A stretch of 64,000 nucleotides of DNA, from positions 87,501-151,500 of the forward strand of contig JADHVL010000007.1 in the NCBI GenBank assembly GCA_016784025.1, written 5' to 3'. Below are positions 53,533 through 62,491 of the stretch, in pieces; position 1 is the stretch's first letter; every line of letters starts with the position of its first letter. Under the pieces are notes generated by a model. That model had not been told where the DNA came from and made no database searches. It saw only the letters and a program-made list of their open reading frames with translations. Both the position numbers and the translations under genes were made by a program. This DNA is from Fidelibacterota bacterium (GTDB lineage: Bacteria; Fidelibacterota; UBA8477; JABMPR01).

Positions 53533-54116
53533 GTTTATCCAAGCTTCGAAGTCATGAACTTATCCGTAAGGCTATTCATTTAAGCAGTAGCATCATCCCG
53601 TTATCATATTGGTTCTTCTTTGAGCGACATTTCACACTTCAGATTGTCATCGTTCTTGCTCTGGGTTTTCTTACGGCCGACTATTTGCGACTAAAATCCG
53701 GTAGTATTGAGAAACTGTTCATGCGAATTTTTGGATCTGCTCTGAGACAGCATGAAAAGAAAAATTTAACAGGGGCAACCTACGTTTTTACAGGATCAGT
53801 CGTGGCCATTTTTCTCTTTCCAAAAGAGATAGCTGTCCCAGCCCTATTGATCCTATCTATATCAGATACGCTGGCAGCCTTGATTGGAATACCCTTTGGG
53901 AAACATAAGTTCCTGAAAAAATCACTGGAGGGTAGCACAGCATTTTTTATCAGCACAGCTGTCATACTTGCAATATTTTTTCCTGATAGTATTATTATTA
54001 GTCTCCTGATTGCAGCTATTGTCACCCTGGCCGAGGCTTACCCTATGAATTTGGATGATAATTTCCTTATACCGATTTTGTCAGGCACTTTATTAAGTCT
54101 CGCAAGTCTGTTATAG
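53529..54116 (+). CDS. SEC59/dolichol kinase-like membrane protein
   Basis: A 195-residue polytopic protein with about six helices. It matches the polyprenol/diacylglycerol/phytol kinase family: RKAIHLSSSIIPLSYWFFFER at the start, RFGSALRQHEK-type loop, TGATYVFTGSVVAIFLFPKE, SISDTLAALIGIPFGKH and SLEGSTAFF. The family transfers phosphate from CTP to lipid alcohols, so a role in recycling undecaprenol or making phospholipid precursors is likely; the substrate is unknown. ATG overlaps the rpe stop (ATGA). Confidence 0.85.
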   Translation: MSLSKLRSHELIRKAIHLSSSIIPLSYWFFFERHFTLQIVIVLALGFLTADYLRLKSGSIEKLFMRIFGSALRQHEKKNLTGATYVFTGSVVAIFLFPKEIAVPALLILSISDTLAALIGIPFGKHKFLKKSLEGSTAFFISTAVILAIFFPDSIIISLLIAAIVTLAEAYPMNLDDNFLIPILSGTLLSLASLL

Positions 54117-54135
54117 ATAGGTTCGCAATCCAAAA

Positions 54136-56091
54136 ATGACCTTCCTAAATCCTATCTTTCTCTGGTTTTTACCACTGATTTCAATCCCCATTATCATCCA
54201 TTTACTGGCCAAACGGAAAAGTAAGCTTATTGATTTCCCATCCCTGAAATTTTTAAAGTTATTGGAGCAGGACGCGCTTAGAAAATTTAATATTAAACAG
54301 CTCATTCTGCTCATCATCCGAACCCTGATGATTCTGCTGATCATCCTCGCCTTCGCCAGACCCGGGCTTGATAGAAGTACTGGGTTCAGGTTGAATTCAG
54401 GCAGTATAGACCTACTGATTTTTGCCATCGATAATACAGCTTCAAACCAATCAAATATTGAAAATATAGACCGAGCTATGCCACAAGTTTTTAGTGATGA
54501 ACTGAAAGCCAAAGGTTTCAATGTTGCCTACTGTGGTCTAACCGATCTTCAACTCCATGATTCTATGGATGAGATTGCTGCTGAGTTTGGAGATATTTAT
54601 CATGATGATTTTATGGCGGCATTTTCAGAGCAAATCGATTTAGATCGGTATGAACGAAAGTCCATTTTCTGGATCGGGGACGGCCAGGATGTGCGGGATC
54701 GTATGGAAGAACTCGACGGGTGGAGTAAATATTTATTGGTTACCCCTGTAGATAATGATGCTGCCATAACCAATATCATACTTCCTGGACAAGGGATTCG
54801 TCTTGGCGATACATATGATATGAGCATCGAGTTAGGACGTTCAATCGAATCTCAAGAAGCGCTTAGCCTGGAGCTGTTGATCAACGAGAAAAGACAGAAT
54901 CAACTTGTGGTTGAAGAGCCTAAAAATTCGGTTCTTATGACAGCTCGTGTTGAAGAGGGTGGTTATCAAAGTGGTCGACTGATTCTTCCAAGTGATGAAG
55001 CAGCCTATAACAACGATAGACATTTTATTTTGCCTGCAGAAGGTGACATTCCAGTTCAAATTCTGCGATCTAAACAAATTCCAGACTTTTGGACGCTCAT
55101 AAAATCCTCTGTTGAAGATCAACAATTAAACCTGGATATTCGAGTTTTGGATTACAACGAAATAGACAATATGGATCTAAGTAGGGGAGGGACTGTCATC
55201 GTTGATGCTGCTCATATGCTTGCATCCTATAACTGGGAACGCTTAGAAACCTTTGTGAGTACTGGTGGGCAGCTGGTCTTGTTTGGAAATGGTGGCAGCG
55301 CTATGATGGACGTATTGGGATTCAAATCTCAACTTGTTGAGGAGATCAATCCTTTTCCCCTTGGGCTCTACCTCACAGGCTCTGCAACCAAAACCTTTAA
55401 CACAACCCCTCTCCGGACGATTATTGATCAGAATCGGCTTAAGGTTTTCAAGCGATACAAAACCGGGGGAGATGAATTGGGGGAGACCTGGGTTCGGTTT
55501 CTTGATGATCAACCCTTTATGGGATCCAGGAATCTGAAAGAAGGTAGGATCGTCTGGTTCAACACGGACTTTGGTATGAGTGCCAATAATCTGCCTGTTC
55601 TGGGTATGTTCCCAACCCTCATCATCCAGTTGGCTCAATCTCAGGCTATCAAAGCCCAAACAGATTTGTACAATGCCTTTGTCGGTGACACGCTCAACTT
55701 TTTCCCACCACCACTGGCAAGCGACAATAGTCCCTTTAGTGTCCAACGTCCAGATGGCACAACCGATTTTCTATCACCTGATTTGAATTATGTGCTCCAT
55801 TACCCAAATACGAATTTACCAGGTATCTACAAGTTATCAAGGGGACGCCAGGTATTGCAGTCCATGGCAGTGAACATCTCAAGCCATGAAGCACAGGCAC
55901 ATCGACCTGTTTATTCATTTGGGGATACGGATATATTCGTAAGTTCTGATGCATCTGAAATAACGAATGAGATATTGGATCAAGGTTCTAGTCTGGCTCT
56001 CTGGCCCTTCCTCTTTTTGGTGATTTTCCTCTTATGGCTGGCAGAGACCTATTTAGCCAGAATTAAAGCAACTTGGCGGCAACATGTTTGA
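54136..56091 (+). CDS. BatA-domain membrane protein
   Basis: A 651-residue protein. The N-terminus (1-90) is the BatA signature domain: MTFLNPIFLWFLPLISIPIIIHLL, then KLIDFPSLKFLK and two hydrophobic helices. A von Willebrand A-like part follows, where the metal site DxSxS reads DNTAS (Thr at the middle position), so metal binding may be weak. Residues 360-590 form a glutamine amidotransferase-like or Ig-type region (GGTVIVDAAHML; GGQLVLFGNGGSAMM). One C-terminal TM helix (WPFLFLVIFLLWLAETYL). The role in envelope stress or aerotolerance is inferred from Bat proteins. It overlaps hflX by 8 nt. Confidence 0.85.
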   Translation: MTFLNPIFLWFLPLISIPIIIHLLAKRKSKLIDFPSLKFLKLLEQDALRKFNIKQLILLIIRTLMILLIILAFARPGLDRSTGFRLNSGSIDLLIFAIDNTASNQSNIENIDRAMPQVFSDELKAKGFNVAYCGLTDLQLHDSMDEIAAEFGDIYHDDFMAAFSEQIDLDRYERKSIFWIGDGQDVRDRMEELDGWSKYLLVTPVDNDAAITNIILPGQGIRLGDTYDMSIELGRSIESQEALSLELLINEKRQNQLVVEEPKNSVLMTARVEEGGYQSGRLILPSDEAAYNNDRHFILPAEGDIPVQILRSKQIPDFWTLIKSSVEDQQLNLDIRVLDYNEIDNMDLSRGGTVIVDAAHMLASYNWERLETFVSTGGQLVLFGNGGSAMMDVLGFKSQLVEEINPFPLGLYLTGSATKTFNTTPLRTIIDQNRLKVFKRYKTGGDELGETWVRFLDDQPFMGSRNLKEGRIVWFNTDFGMSANNLPVLGMFPTLIIQLAQSQAIKAQTDLYNAFVGDTLNFFPPPLASDNSPFSVQRPDGTTDFLSPDLNYVLHYPNTNLPGIYKLSRGRQVLQSMAVNISSHEAQAHRPVYSFGDTDIFVSSDASEITNEILDQGSSLALWPFLFLVIFLLWLAETYLARIKATWRQHV

Positions 56092-57355
56092 AACAACGGT
56101 CGAAAAAGAAAAAGCATTACTCGTAGGCGTCGTCCACGGAGAACAATCAGTATCTGATGTTGAAGAAAACCTGGTTGAGTTGGGTCTTTTAGCAACTACT
56201 GCTGGAGCCATCGTAAGTGGTGAGGTCATTCAAAAACGCACTTCAGTTCATGCTGCGCACTATGTTGGCAAGGGCAAGATTGAAGAAATTGTTGCCAAGG
56301 TAGAAATGCTAAAGGTGAATCTGGTCATCTTTGATGATGAGCTCTCTCCAGCCCAAACTAAAAATTTACAAAAAATGTTTGATAAAGCGCGGGTCATAGA
56401 CAGAAGTATTTTAATTCTAGACATCTTTGTAAGGCATGCCAGCAGCAAGGAATCCAAAACACAGGTAGAATTGGCCCAGCTTCAGTATCTGCTTCCTCGA
56501 CTTACTCGAGCCTGGACACACCTTGAAAGACAGCGTGGAGCTACTTCAACTCGTGGTGGTATGGGAGAGACCCAGATTGAGATTGATCGCCGCCTGGTCC
56601 GGAATAGAATATCCCAGCTCAAGAAAGAGCTGATCAAAATTGAAACCCAGCGAGATACTCGACGGAAGCAACGCGAAGATATGTTTAAGGTTGCACTTGT
56701 GGGATACACCAATGCGGGGAAATCTTCACTCATGAATCTTTTTTCCGATGCTGGTGTATTGGTTGAAGATAAGCTGTTTGCCACCCTGGATACTACGGTT
56801 AGAAAAATAACAGTACTCGATAATGAAATCCTCCTAAGTGATACAGTGGGATTTATTCATAAACTGCCTCATCATCTTGTTGCCTCATTCAAGAGTACGC
56901 TACAAGAGGTTCGACTGGCAGATCTAATTCTCATTGTCATTGATCTTAGCGATCCGCAGTATGAAAAACACCTGAGGACCGTCAATGAAGTTTTAATGGA
57001 TTTGGGTGTATCCGAGAGTCAGACTTTGACAGTCTTTAATAAGATTGACCTGATTACTGGCCAGGAAACCCTATCAGGAGCTCTGAAGGAATATAGCGAT
57101 GCTGTTCCTGTGTCAGCTCTACGTCAGGTCAATATCCAACAGCTTGAAGAAAAAATAATTGAAGTTCGGCAAAGTGGTTATGTGGTAGAAACTCTAAAAC
57201 TCGATCATTCGCAACAAAAATTTCTGGCTTCGCTACATCGCACAGCTGAGGTTCTCAATATTGATTATGAAGAGGACCATATTCTGGTAGAAGTGAGAGT
57301 CAGAGCCAGTGCCCTCCATCAAATACGAAAAGAAAGTCAAAACGGGATACACTGA
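56084..57355 (+). CDS. hflX: Ribosome-splitting GTPase HflX
   Basis: A 423-residue Obg-HflX family GTPase that splits stalled ribosomes under stress. The N-terminal HflX domain contains VQKRTSVHAAHYVGKGKIEEI-like sequence and the glycine-rich RGATSTRGGMGETQIE loop. The G domain has G1 GYTNAGKSS (207-215), switch region LDTTVRKI, G3 DTVGFI and G4 FNKID. C-terminal ~90 residues are helical. Length is normal. It lies between BatA-type and patatin genes in a compact run. Confidence 0.96.
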   Translation: MFETTVEKEKALLVGVVHGEQSVSDVEENLVELGLLATTAGAIVSGEVIQKRTSVHAAHYVGKGKIEEIVAKVEMLKVNLVIFDDELSPAQTKNLQKMFDKARVIDRSILILDIFVRHASSKESKTQVELAQLQYLLPRLTRAWTHLERQRGATSTRGGMGETQIEIDRRLVRNRISQLKKELIKIETQRDTRRKQREDMFKVALVGYTNAGKSSLMNLFSDAGVLVEDKLFATLDTTVRKITVLDNEILLSDTVGFIHKLPHHLVASFKSTLQEVRLADLILIVIDLSDPQYEKHLRTVNEVLMDLGVSESQTLTVFNKIDLITGQETLSGALKEYSDAVPVSALRQVNIQQLEEKIIEVRQSGYVVETLKLDHSQQKFLASLHRTAEVLNIDYEEDHILVEVRVRASALHQIRKESQNGIH

Positions 57356-57357
57356 TA

Positions 57358-58308
57358 ATGAATGCGCCAAAAATTGGTTTGGTCCTGGGTAGCGGAGCTT
57401 CCAGAGGCTGGGCACATATTGGCGTTATTGAAGCTCTTGAAAAACACGGAGTGGAAATAGGTGTCATTACAGGAGCCAGTGCAGGTTCTTTTATTGGAGC
57501 CGCCTATGCTGGTGGAGGATTAGAACAGGTCAAGAAATTCGCCCTGGATATGGATTGGAAAGCGGTACTATCTTATCTCGACCTGGCCTTTCCCCGCTCT
57601 GGGTTTATTGAGGGTCATAAAGTTGCTGAACTCATCGAGCTCTTTACCAGAATTGATCAATTTGAAGACTTGAATATTCCCCTCATCATGGTTGCAACCA
57701 ATATGTTCACAGGGAAAGAAGTCACCCTCTCTACGGGCAGCATCACACAGGCACTTCGGGCCAGTATGGCCGTACCAGGCCTGCTAACTCCAAAATTAAT
57801 TGATGATGAATGGCTAGTGGATGGAGGGGTTGTCAATCCTCTACCCATTGATGTGTGTCAGAATGCCGGTGCAGATATTGTGATTGCTGTGGACATCAAT
57901 TCTGAACGGAGCACCAATAAAAAGAATCCTCCACAAGATGCAGCCTGGGTCAAAAACTCAGAGAAGATGGAGAAGAAGAGATTAGAGGTAATCAAGTCGT
58001 GGACAGATAGATTTGGATCAAGGGGGAAGACCCTGGGTTCAAAAATCGATCAATGGTTCACCCGAGAGGCACCTTCACCACACATATTTGAGGTGCTTGG
58101 GTCATCCATTAATATCATGCAAAAGAAAATAGAAGAAATGAACCTACAGTCCCACACCCCAGACGTGCTTCTTTCCCCACGATTAGGGGATATGAGTTTT
58201 TTCGACTTTGATCATGCAGAGCGAGCTATTCTTGAGGGCTACAAGTGCTGTGAGAAGTCAATTCCAGAAATTCTAGGGAAAATAGAAAAATATCATATGG
58301 AAAATTGA
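57358..58308 (+). CDS. Patatin-like phospholipase, RssA type
   Basis: A 316-residue protein with the patatin lipase fold. The oxyanion loop is GSGASRGWAHIGV (11-23), the nucleophile S41 sits in GASAG, and the catalytic D155 sits in VDGGVVNP. It is closest to the RssA/NTE-like group of small cytoplasmic patatins. The C-terminal ~100 residues are helical and charged. The substrate is unknown; lysophospholipids are typical. It begins 2 nt after hflX and ends the long run from yajC, followed by a 146-nt gap. Confidence 0.92.
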   Translation: MNAPKIGLVLGSGASRGWAHIGVIEALEKHGVEIGVITGASAGSFIGAAYAGGGLEQVKKFALDMDWKAVLSYLDLAFPRSGFIEGHKVAELIELFTRIDQFEDLNIPLIMVATNMFTGKEVTLSTGSITQALRASMAVPGLLTPKLIDDEWLVDGGVVNPLPIDVCQNAGADIVIAVDINSERSTNKKNPPQDAAWVKNSEKMEKKRLEVIKSWTDRFGSRGKTLGSKIDQWFTREAPSPHIFEVLGSSINIMQKKIEEMNLQSHTPDVLLSPRLGDMSFFDFDHAERAILEGYKCCEKSIPEILGKIEKYHMEN

Positions 58309-58411
58309 GCTTCAACTACCCAATTTTCTGCTTAAACAAAATATTTATCCAATTCTAACAATTATCTGAATAATCTTTTGCTATTCGAAGCAGAAGGCAC
58401 TTTATTTGCAC

Positions 58412-58428
58412 TTCTCCTTATTGGAGAA
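58412..58428 (+). other. Small hairpin in leader of CoA-transferase gene
   Basis: TTCTCC and GGAGAA pair around a 5-nt loop, 27 nt before the ATG at 58455. No T-run follows, so it is not a terminator. It may be a leader structure. The 146-nt gap holds a loose TTGCTA / TTATTT promoter-like pair but nothing convincing. Confidence 0.3.
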
Positions 58429-58454
58429 TGAACGCTAGAAAGTGAGTTTGAAAT

Positions 58455-60359
58455 ATGGCAAATGAATCACCAAGTAAAAAGGCTCTTGCTGTCTTAAAAG
58501 AGCAATATGCTGATAAATTTGTTTCCGTAAATCAAGCCATCAGATCCATTCACAGGGGGGACAGAATATTTGTCCATACTGCTTGTGCTGAACCCCAATA
58601 TCTCCTTAGATCACTCGTTGAATATATTGAAAGCGAACCAAAAGCAGTATTTGATGCTGAGGTTCTCCAGGTCTGGTCTCTGGGCCTTGCGCCCTATACC
58701 CAGGAGAAATACAAACACAATTTCAGACACAACTCCTTTTTTATCGGCAGTAGCACCAGAGCTGCCGTAAATAGCGGACTGGCCGATTACACACCTATAT
58801 TTCTCTCAGAGATTCCCAAACTATTCCAGAGAGGACACGTCCCCGTTGATGTGGCTCTCATTCAAACTTCATGTCCAGACCCCCATGGATATATGAGTCT
58901 GGGTGTCAGTGTTGACATCGTTAAGGCTGCCACGGAAAAAGCACAGACCATTATCGTACAGGTCAATCCCAGGACGCCACGGGTGCATGGTGATGGATTT
59001 ATTCATATCTCAGATGTTGATTACGTTATTTACCATGAAGAACCTCTGCTGGAATATGAAGATGAGCTTGATGATGAGGTTGCAGACAAAATTGGAAAAT
59101 ACGTCGCAACATTAATTGAAGATGGCAACACGATCCAAGTTGGCTATGGTTCTTTGCCAAATGCAATTCTGGCAAATCTTGGTGAGAAGAAACATTTAGG
59201 TGTTCATACTGAGCTGCTAGGGGATGGACTGGTTAAATTGATGAAATCAGGAGTGATTGATAACTCCAAAAAATCTATTAACAGAGGAAAAACCATTGCT
59301 ACCTTTAGCATGGGGTCAGCGGCGACATATGAGTATCTCCACGATAATCCCTTCATTGAATTCAAAACCGTTGACTATACCAATGATCCCAGGGTAATTG
59401 CACAACATGTGAACATGACAGCAATTAACTCTGCGCTTGAAATTGATCTCACAGGTCAGGCCACTGCAGAATCATTGGGAAAAGTATTTTATAGTGGAAT
59501 TGGTGGTCAGGCGGATTTTATGCGCGGGGCTATCCTGGCTGACAAAGGTAAAACTATTCTCACCATGCCCTCAACTGCAGAGCATGGAGAGGTATCTCGT
59601 ATCGCAACATTCCTAAAAGCAGGGGCTGGTGTAACCCTTAATCGGGGTGATGTTCACTATGTGGTCACTGAATACGGTATTGCCTATCTGCATGGGAAAA
59701 ATATTCGTGAGCGAGCCATGGAGCTGATATCCATTGCTCACCCTAAATTCAGAGCAGAATTGATTCGCAAGGCCAAGAAACGGAATTTGATTTATCAGGA
59801 TCAGGCCTTTATTGCTGGAAAAGCTGGCGAATATCCTGAAAAAGTTGAAACCTATAGAACCACATCTAGTGGATTAGAGGTTTTCATTCGACCGGTTAAG
59901 ATCAGTGATGAACCCCTTTTAAAAGAATTTTTCTATTCGCTGTCAGATGCCAGCCTGCAACGGAGATTTATTTCTGAGCGAAAAGACATGCCACATGAGA
60001 GATTGCAGGATTTTGTTGTGATAGATTATAGCACCGAAATCATCCTTTTGGCTTTTACTCAAAAAGATGGTGAGGAACACCTGGTTGGTCTTGGACAATA
60101 TGCCATTATCGGTTCAACACATACTGCTGATGTTGCCTTTGTTATTAGAGATGATCACCAGGAATTAGGGATAGGCAAAGAGTTGTTGAAGTATTTGACT
60201 CTGTTAGCCAGGAAACAAGGTCTGCTTGGATTTACTGCAGACGTAATAATTAGTAACGCGCGGATGATGCGCCTGTTTGAAAGTATGGGCTTTGATGTGC
60301 AGAAACATATTTCAGATGGATTGTATGAAATGAAAATGACATTCCTGGAGAGTAAGTAA
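58455..60359 (+). CDS. Acetyl-CoA hydrolase/transferase fused to GNAT acetyltransferase
   Basis: A 634-residue fusion. Residues 1-450 are a 4-hydroxybutyrate/acetyl-CoA transferase family domain: VNQAIRSIHRGDRIFVHTACAEP, SCPDPHGYMSLGVSVDIV, GYGSLPNAIL, GIGGQADFMRGA and VTEYGIAYLHGK (E406 in it). Residues about 473-634 are a GNAT domain, IRPVKISDEPLLKEFFYSL, with the acetyl-CoA loop QELGIGKELL. Such fusions are known in other bacteria; the transferase half moves CoA between acids, and the GNAT half may acetylate a protein. It starts a three-gene acyl-CoA operon. Confidence 0.92.
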   Translation: MANESPSKKALAVLKEQYADKFVSVNQAIRSIHRGDRIFVHTACAEPQYLLRSLVEYIESEPKAVFDAEVLQVWSLGLAPYTQEKYKHNFRHNSFFIGSSTRAAVNSGLADYTPIFLSEIPKLFQRGHVPVDVALIQTSCPDPHGYMSLGVSVDIVKAATEKAQTIIVQVNPRTPRVHGDGFIHISDVDYVIYHEEPLLEYEDELDDEVADKIGKYVATLIEDGNTIQVGYGSLPNAILANLGEKKHLGVHTELLGDGLVKLMKSGVIDNSKKSINRGKTIATFSMGSAATYEYLHDNPFIEFKTVDYTNDPRVIAQHVNMTAINSALEIDLTGQATAESLGKVFYSGIGGQADFMRGAILADKGKTILTMPSTAEHGEVSRIATFLKAGAGVTLNRGDVHYVVTEYGIAYLHGKNIRERAMELISIAHPKFRAELIRKAKKRNLIYQDQAFIAGKAGEYPEKVETYRTTSSGLEVFIRPVKISDEPLLKEFFYSLSDASLQRRFISERKDMPHERLQDFVVIDYSTEIILLAFTQKDGEEHLVGLGQYAIIGSTHTADVAFVIRDDHQELGIGKELLKYLTLLARKQGLLGFTADVIISNARMMRLFESMGFDVQKHISDGLYEMKMTFLESK

Positions 60360-60361
60360 TA

Positions 60362-62491
60362 GTGGAAAAACCTGATATAAAATATTTGTTCGAACCAGAT
60401 TCTGTAGCGGTGATTGGTGTCAGCCAGGAACCAGGCAAAATTGGTTACAAAATTCTGGAGAATATGCTTTACGTAGGTTACAAAGGAGATATATATCCTG
60501 TTAATCCAAAGGGCGGGCACGCTCTGGGATATGATATCCTCAGAAGTATTGAAGAAGTTGAAGGTGAAGTTGATGTAGCTGTGATAGCTATTCCCGCCCG
60601 TTTTGTGTATGACGCCGTTGTGAGTTGTGCCAGGAAGAATGTGAAAATGCTGGCCATTATTTCATCTGGATTTTCAGAAATTGGAAATCTTGAAGAAGAG
60701 CAACGTGTATTGAATTACGCAAGAGCTCACAATATGAGAATATTGGGTCCAAATATTTTTGGGCATTATTCTTCAAAGGTTGCTCTAAATGCAACTTTTG
60801 GTCCTCGGGATATCCGTGAGGGCAATGTGGCCATTATTACTCAGAGTGGAGCTCTGGGGATTGCCATGATAGGCAAAACTGCTGTCCAGAATATTGGTTT
60901 GTCTTCCATCATTTCGGTTGGGAATAAGACTGATATCAATGAAGCTGACCTCCTCGAGTATCTCATTACTCAGGAAGAAACTAAAATCATCCTCATGTAT
61001 ATCGAAGGTATCCAGGAAGGTGAGCGTCTTGTTAAAGTATTAAAGCGCGCCACCAAGATTAAGCCAGTTATTGTCATCAAATCGGGTCGCTCGAAGCGTG
61101 GCGCCGTTGCCGCAGCCAGTCATACTGGTTCGCTGGCTGGTTCGGATAAAGTTTTTGATGCGATTATGCGTCAGTGTGGTGTCCTTCGAGCTGAAAGTAT
61201 CCAGGAAGCGCTTGAATGGAGCAAATTTCTCTCACATTCAGTAGTACCCAAAGGTCCAAATGGGATCATCATTACCAATGGTGGTGGCGTTGGCGTTATG
61301 GCCACGGATGCCTGTGAAAAGTACGATATCAAACTCTATGATGATCAGGACAAATTGAAGGAAACCTTCGAAAGCGTTGCTCATGGGTTTGGCTCAACAA
61401 AAAATCCAGTGGATATCACTGGTGAAGCATCCAAAGCTGATTATGTGAAAGCCCTTCAAGAAGCTCTGGTTGACGATTCTATTCATTGTGTCATGGCACT
61501 ATATTGCGAAACAGCCATGATGAACTCTCAGGAATTGACTGAGATGATTGATGAAATGTATGAGAAGTACAAAGCCAAGGGTAAACCCATCACCTTTTCT
61601 GTTTTTGGTGGCGAGCTCACAGAAATTGCCATCACTGCCCTGCACAAGAAGAACGTTCCAGTTTATCGTGATGTCTATGACGGTGTATCCTGTATGGGTG
61701 CTATTCAGTCCATACGGAAGGTTCAGTCCCAGGAAGACGGTGAACCAGTTACAGCTGAGATTGATGTTGATGCCATCAATACACTCATTGATAGTGCCCT
61801 AGCTGACGGGCGAACCTTCCTGCTGGCAGAAGAGGGGCAGGGCTTACTGAATGCCGCTCAACTCCCTGGCCCACGTGGTGGTGTGGTGCAATCTGTTAAC
61901 GCCGCTGTAAAGCTGGCCGATGAAATTGGATATCCCGTCGTCATGAAAGTGGTATCCAGAAACATCCTCCATAAAAGTGATGCCGGTGGTGTGCTTCTCG
62001 ATCTGGATAACCCTGAAGAAGTCATTGATGGGTATCAGACCATTATTCACTCCTGTAAAGCCAATGTACCCGATGCCATTATCGATGGTATTGAAGTTGT
62101 TGAACAAATTACAGCTGGTACTGAAGTTATTATTGGCGCTCGCAGAGATGCCAATTTTGGAACCACAATCATGTTTGGTCTCGGTGGCATCTATGTTGAA
62201 GTGATGAAGGATGTCGCTTTCAGGGCAGTGCCACTTTCGAATCGGGAACTTAGATCAATGATTAAAGAGATTCGCTCATATCCACTCCTGCTGGGTGTAA
62301 GAGGGGAAGCTCGTAAAGATATTGAAAGTATTATCACAGCACTGGAAAAGGTTGCCAGTCTTATCAGCAAGGTTCCCAGAATTACTGATATTGAAATCAA
62401 CCCCATGGTCGTCTATGAACAAGGTTCTGGCGCCCGGGCTGTAGATATTCGTGTATTATTGTCTGACGATAAAAAGGATTCACCCCAATGA
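60362..62491 (+). CDS. ADP-forming acyl-CoA synthetase (acetate-CoA ligase), fused
   Basis: A 709-residue enzyme with alpha and beta parts in one chain. Residues 1-135 are a CoA-binding Rossmann domain (SVAVIGVSQEPGKIGYKIL). The succinyl-CoA ligase-like domains follow, ITQSGALGIAM and AASHTGSLAGSDKVFDAI, with H254 as the expected phospho-carrier. A C-terminal ATP-grasp domain (about 480-705) has YPVVMKVVSRNILHKSDAGGV and the EVIIGARRDANFG stretch. It makes ATP from acyl-CoA, ADP and phosphate, ending fermentation with acetate or a similar acid. The start is GTG 60362, 2 nt after the upstream stop. Confidence 0.94.
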   Translation: MEKPDIKYLFEPDSVAVIGVSQEPGKIGYKILENMLYVGYKGDIYPVNPKGGHALGYDILRSIEEVEGEVDVAVIAIPARFVYDAVVSCARKNVKMLAIISSGFSEIGNLEEEQRVLNYARAHNMRILGPNIFGHYSSKVALNATFGPRDIREGNVAIITQSGALGIAMIGKTAVQNIGLSSIISVGNKTDINEADLLEYLITQEETKIILMYIEGIQEGERLVKVLKRATKIKPVIVIKSGRSKRGAVAAASHTGSLAGSDKVFDAIMRQCGVLRAESIQEALEWSKFLSHSVVPKGPNGIIITNGGGVGVMATDACEKYDIKLYDDQDKLKETFESVAHGFGSTKNPVDITGEASKADYVKALQEALVDDSIHCVMALYCETAMMNSQELTEMIDEMYEKYKAKGKPITFSVFGGELTEIAITALHKKNVPVYRDVYDGVSCMGAIQSIRKVQSQEDGEPVTAEIDVDAINTLIDSALADGRTFLLAEEGQGLLNAAQLPGPRGGVVQSVNAAVKLADEIGYPVVMKVVSRNILHKSDAGGVLLDLDNPEEVIDGYQTIIHSCKANVPDAIIDGIEVVEQITAGTEVIIGARRDANFGTTIMFGLGGIYVEVMKDVAFRAVPLSNRELRSMIKEIRSYPLLLGVRGEARKDIESIITALEKVASLISKVPRITDIEINPMVVYEQGSGARAVDIRVLLSDDKKDSPQ

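Noticed and set aside
55243-55746. 167-codon minus-strand open frame inside the BatA-type gene
   Set aside because: Shadow of the coding strand with no recognisable domain or start signal.
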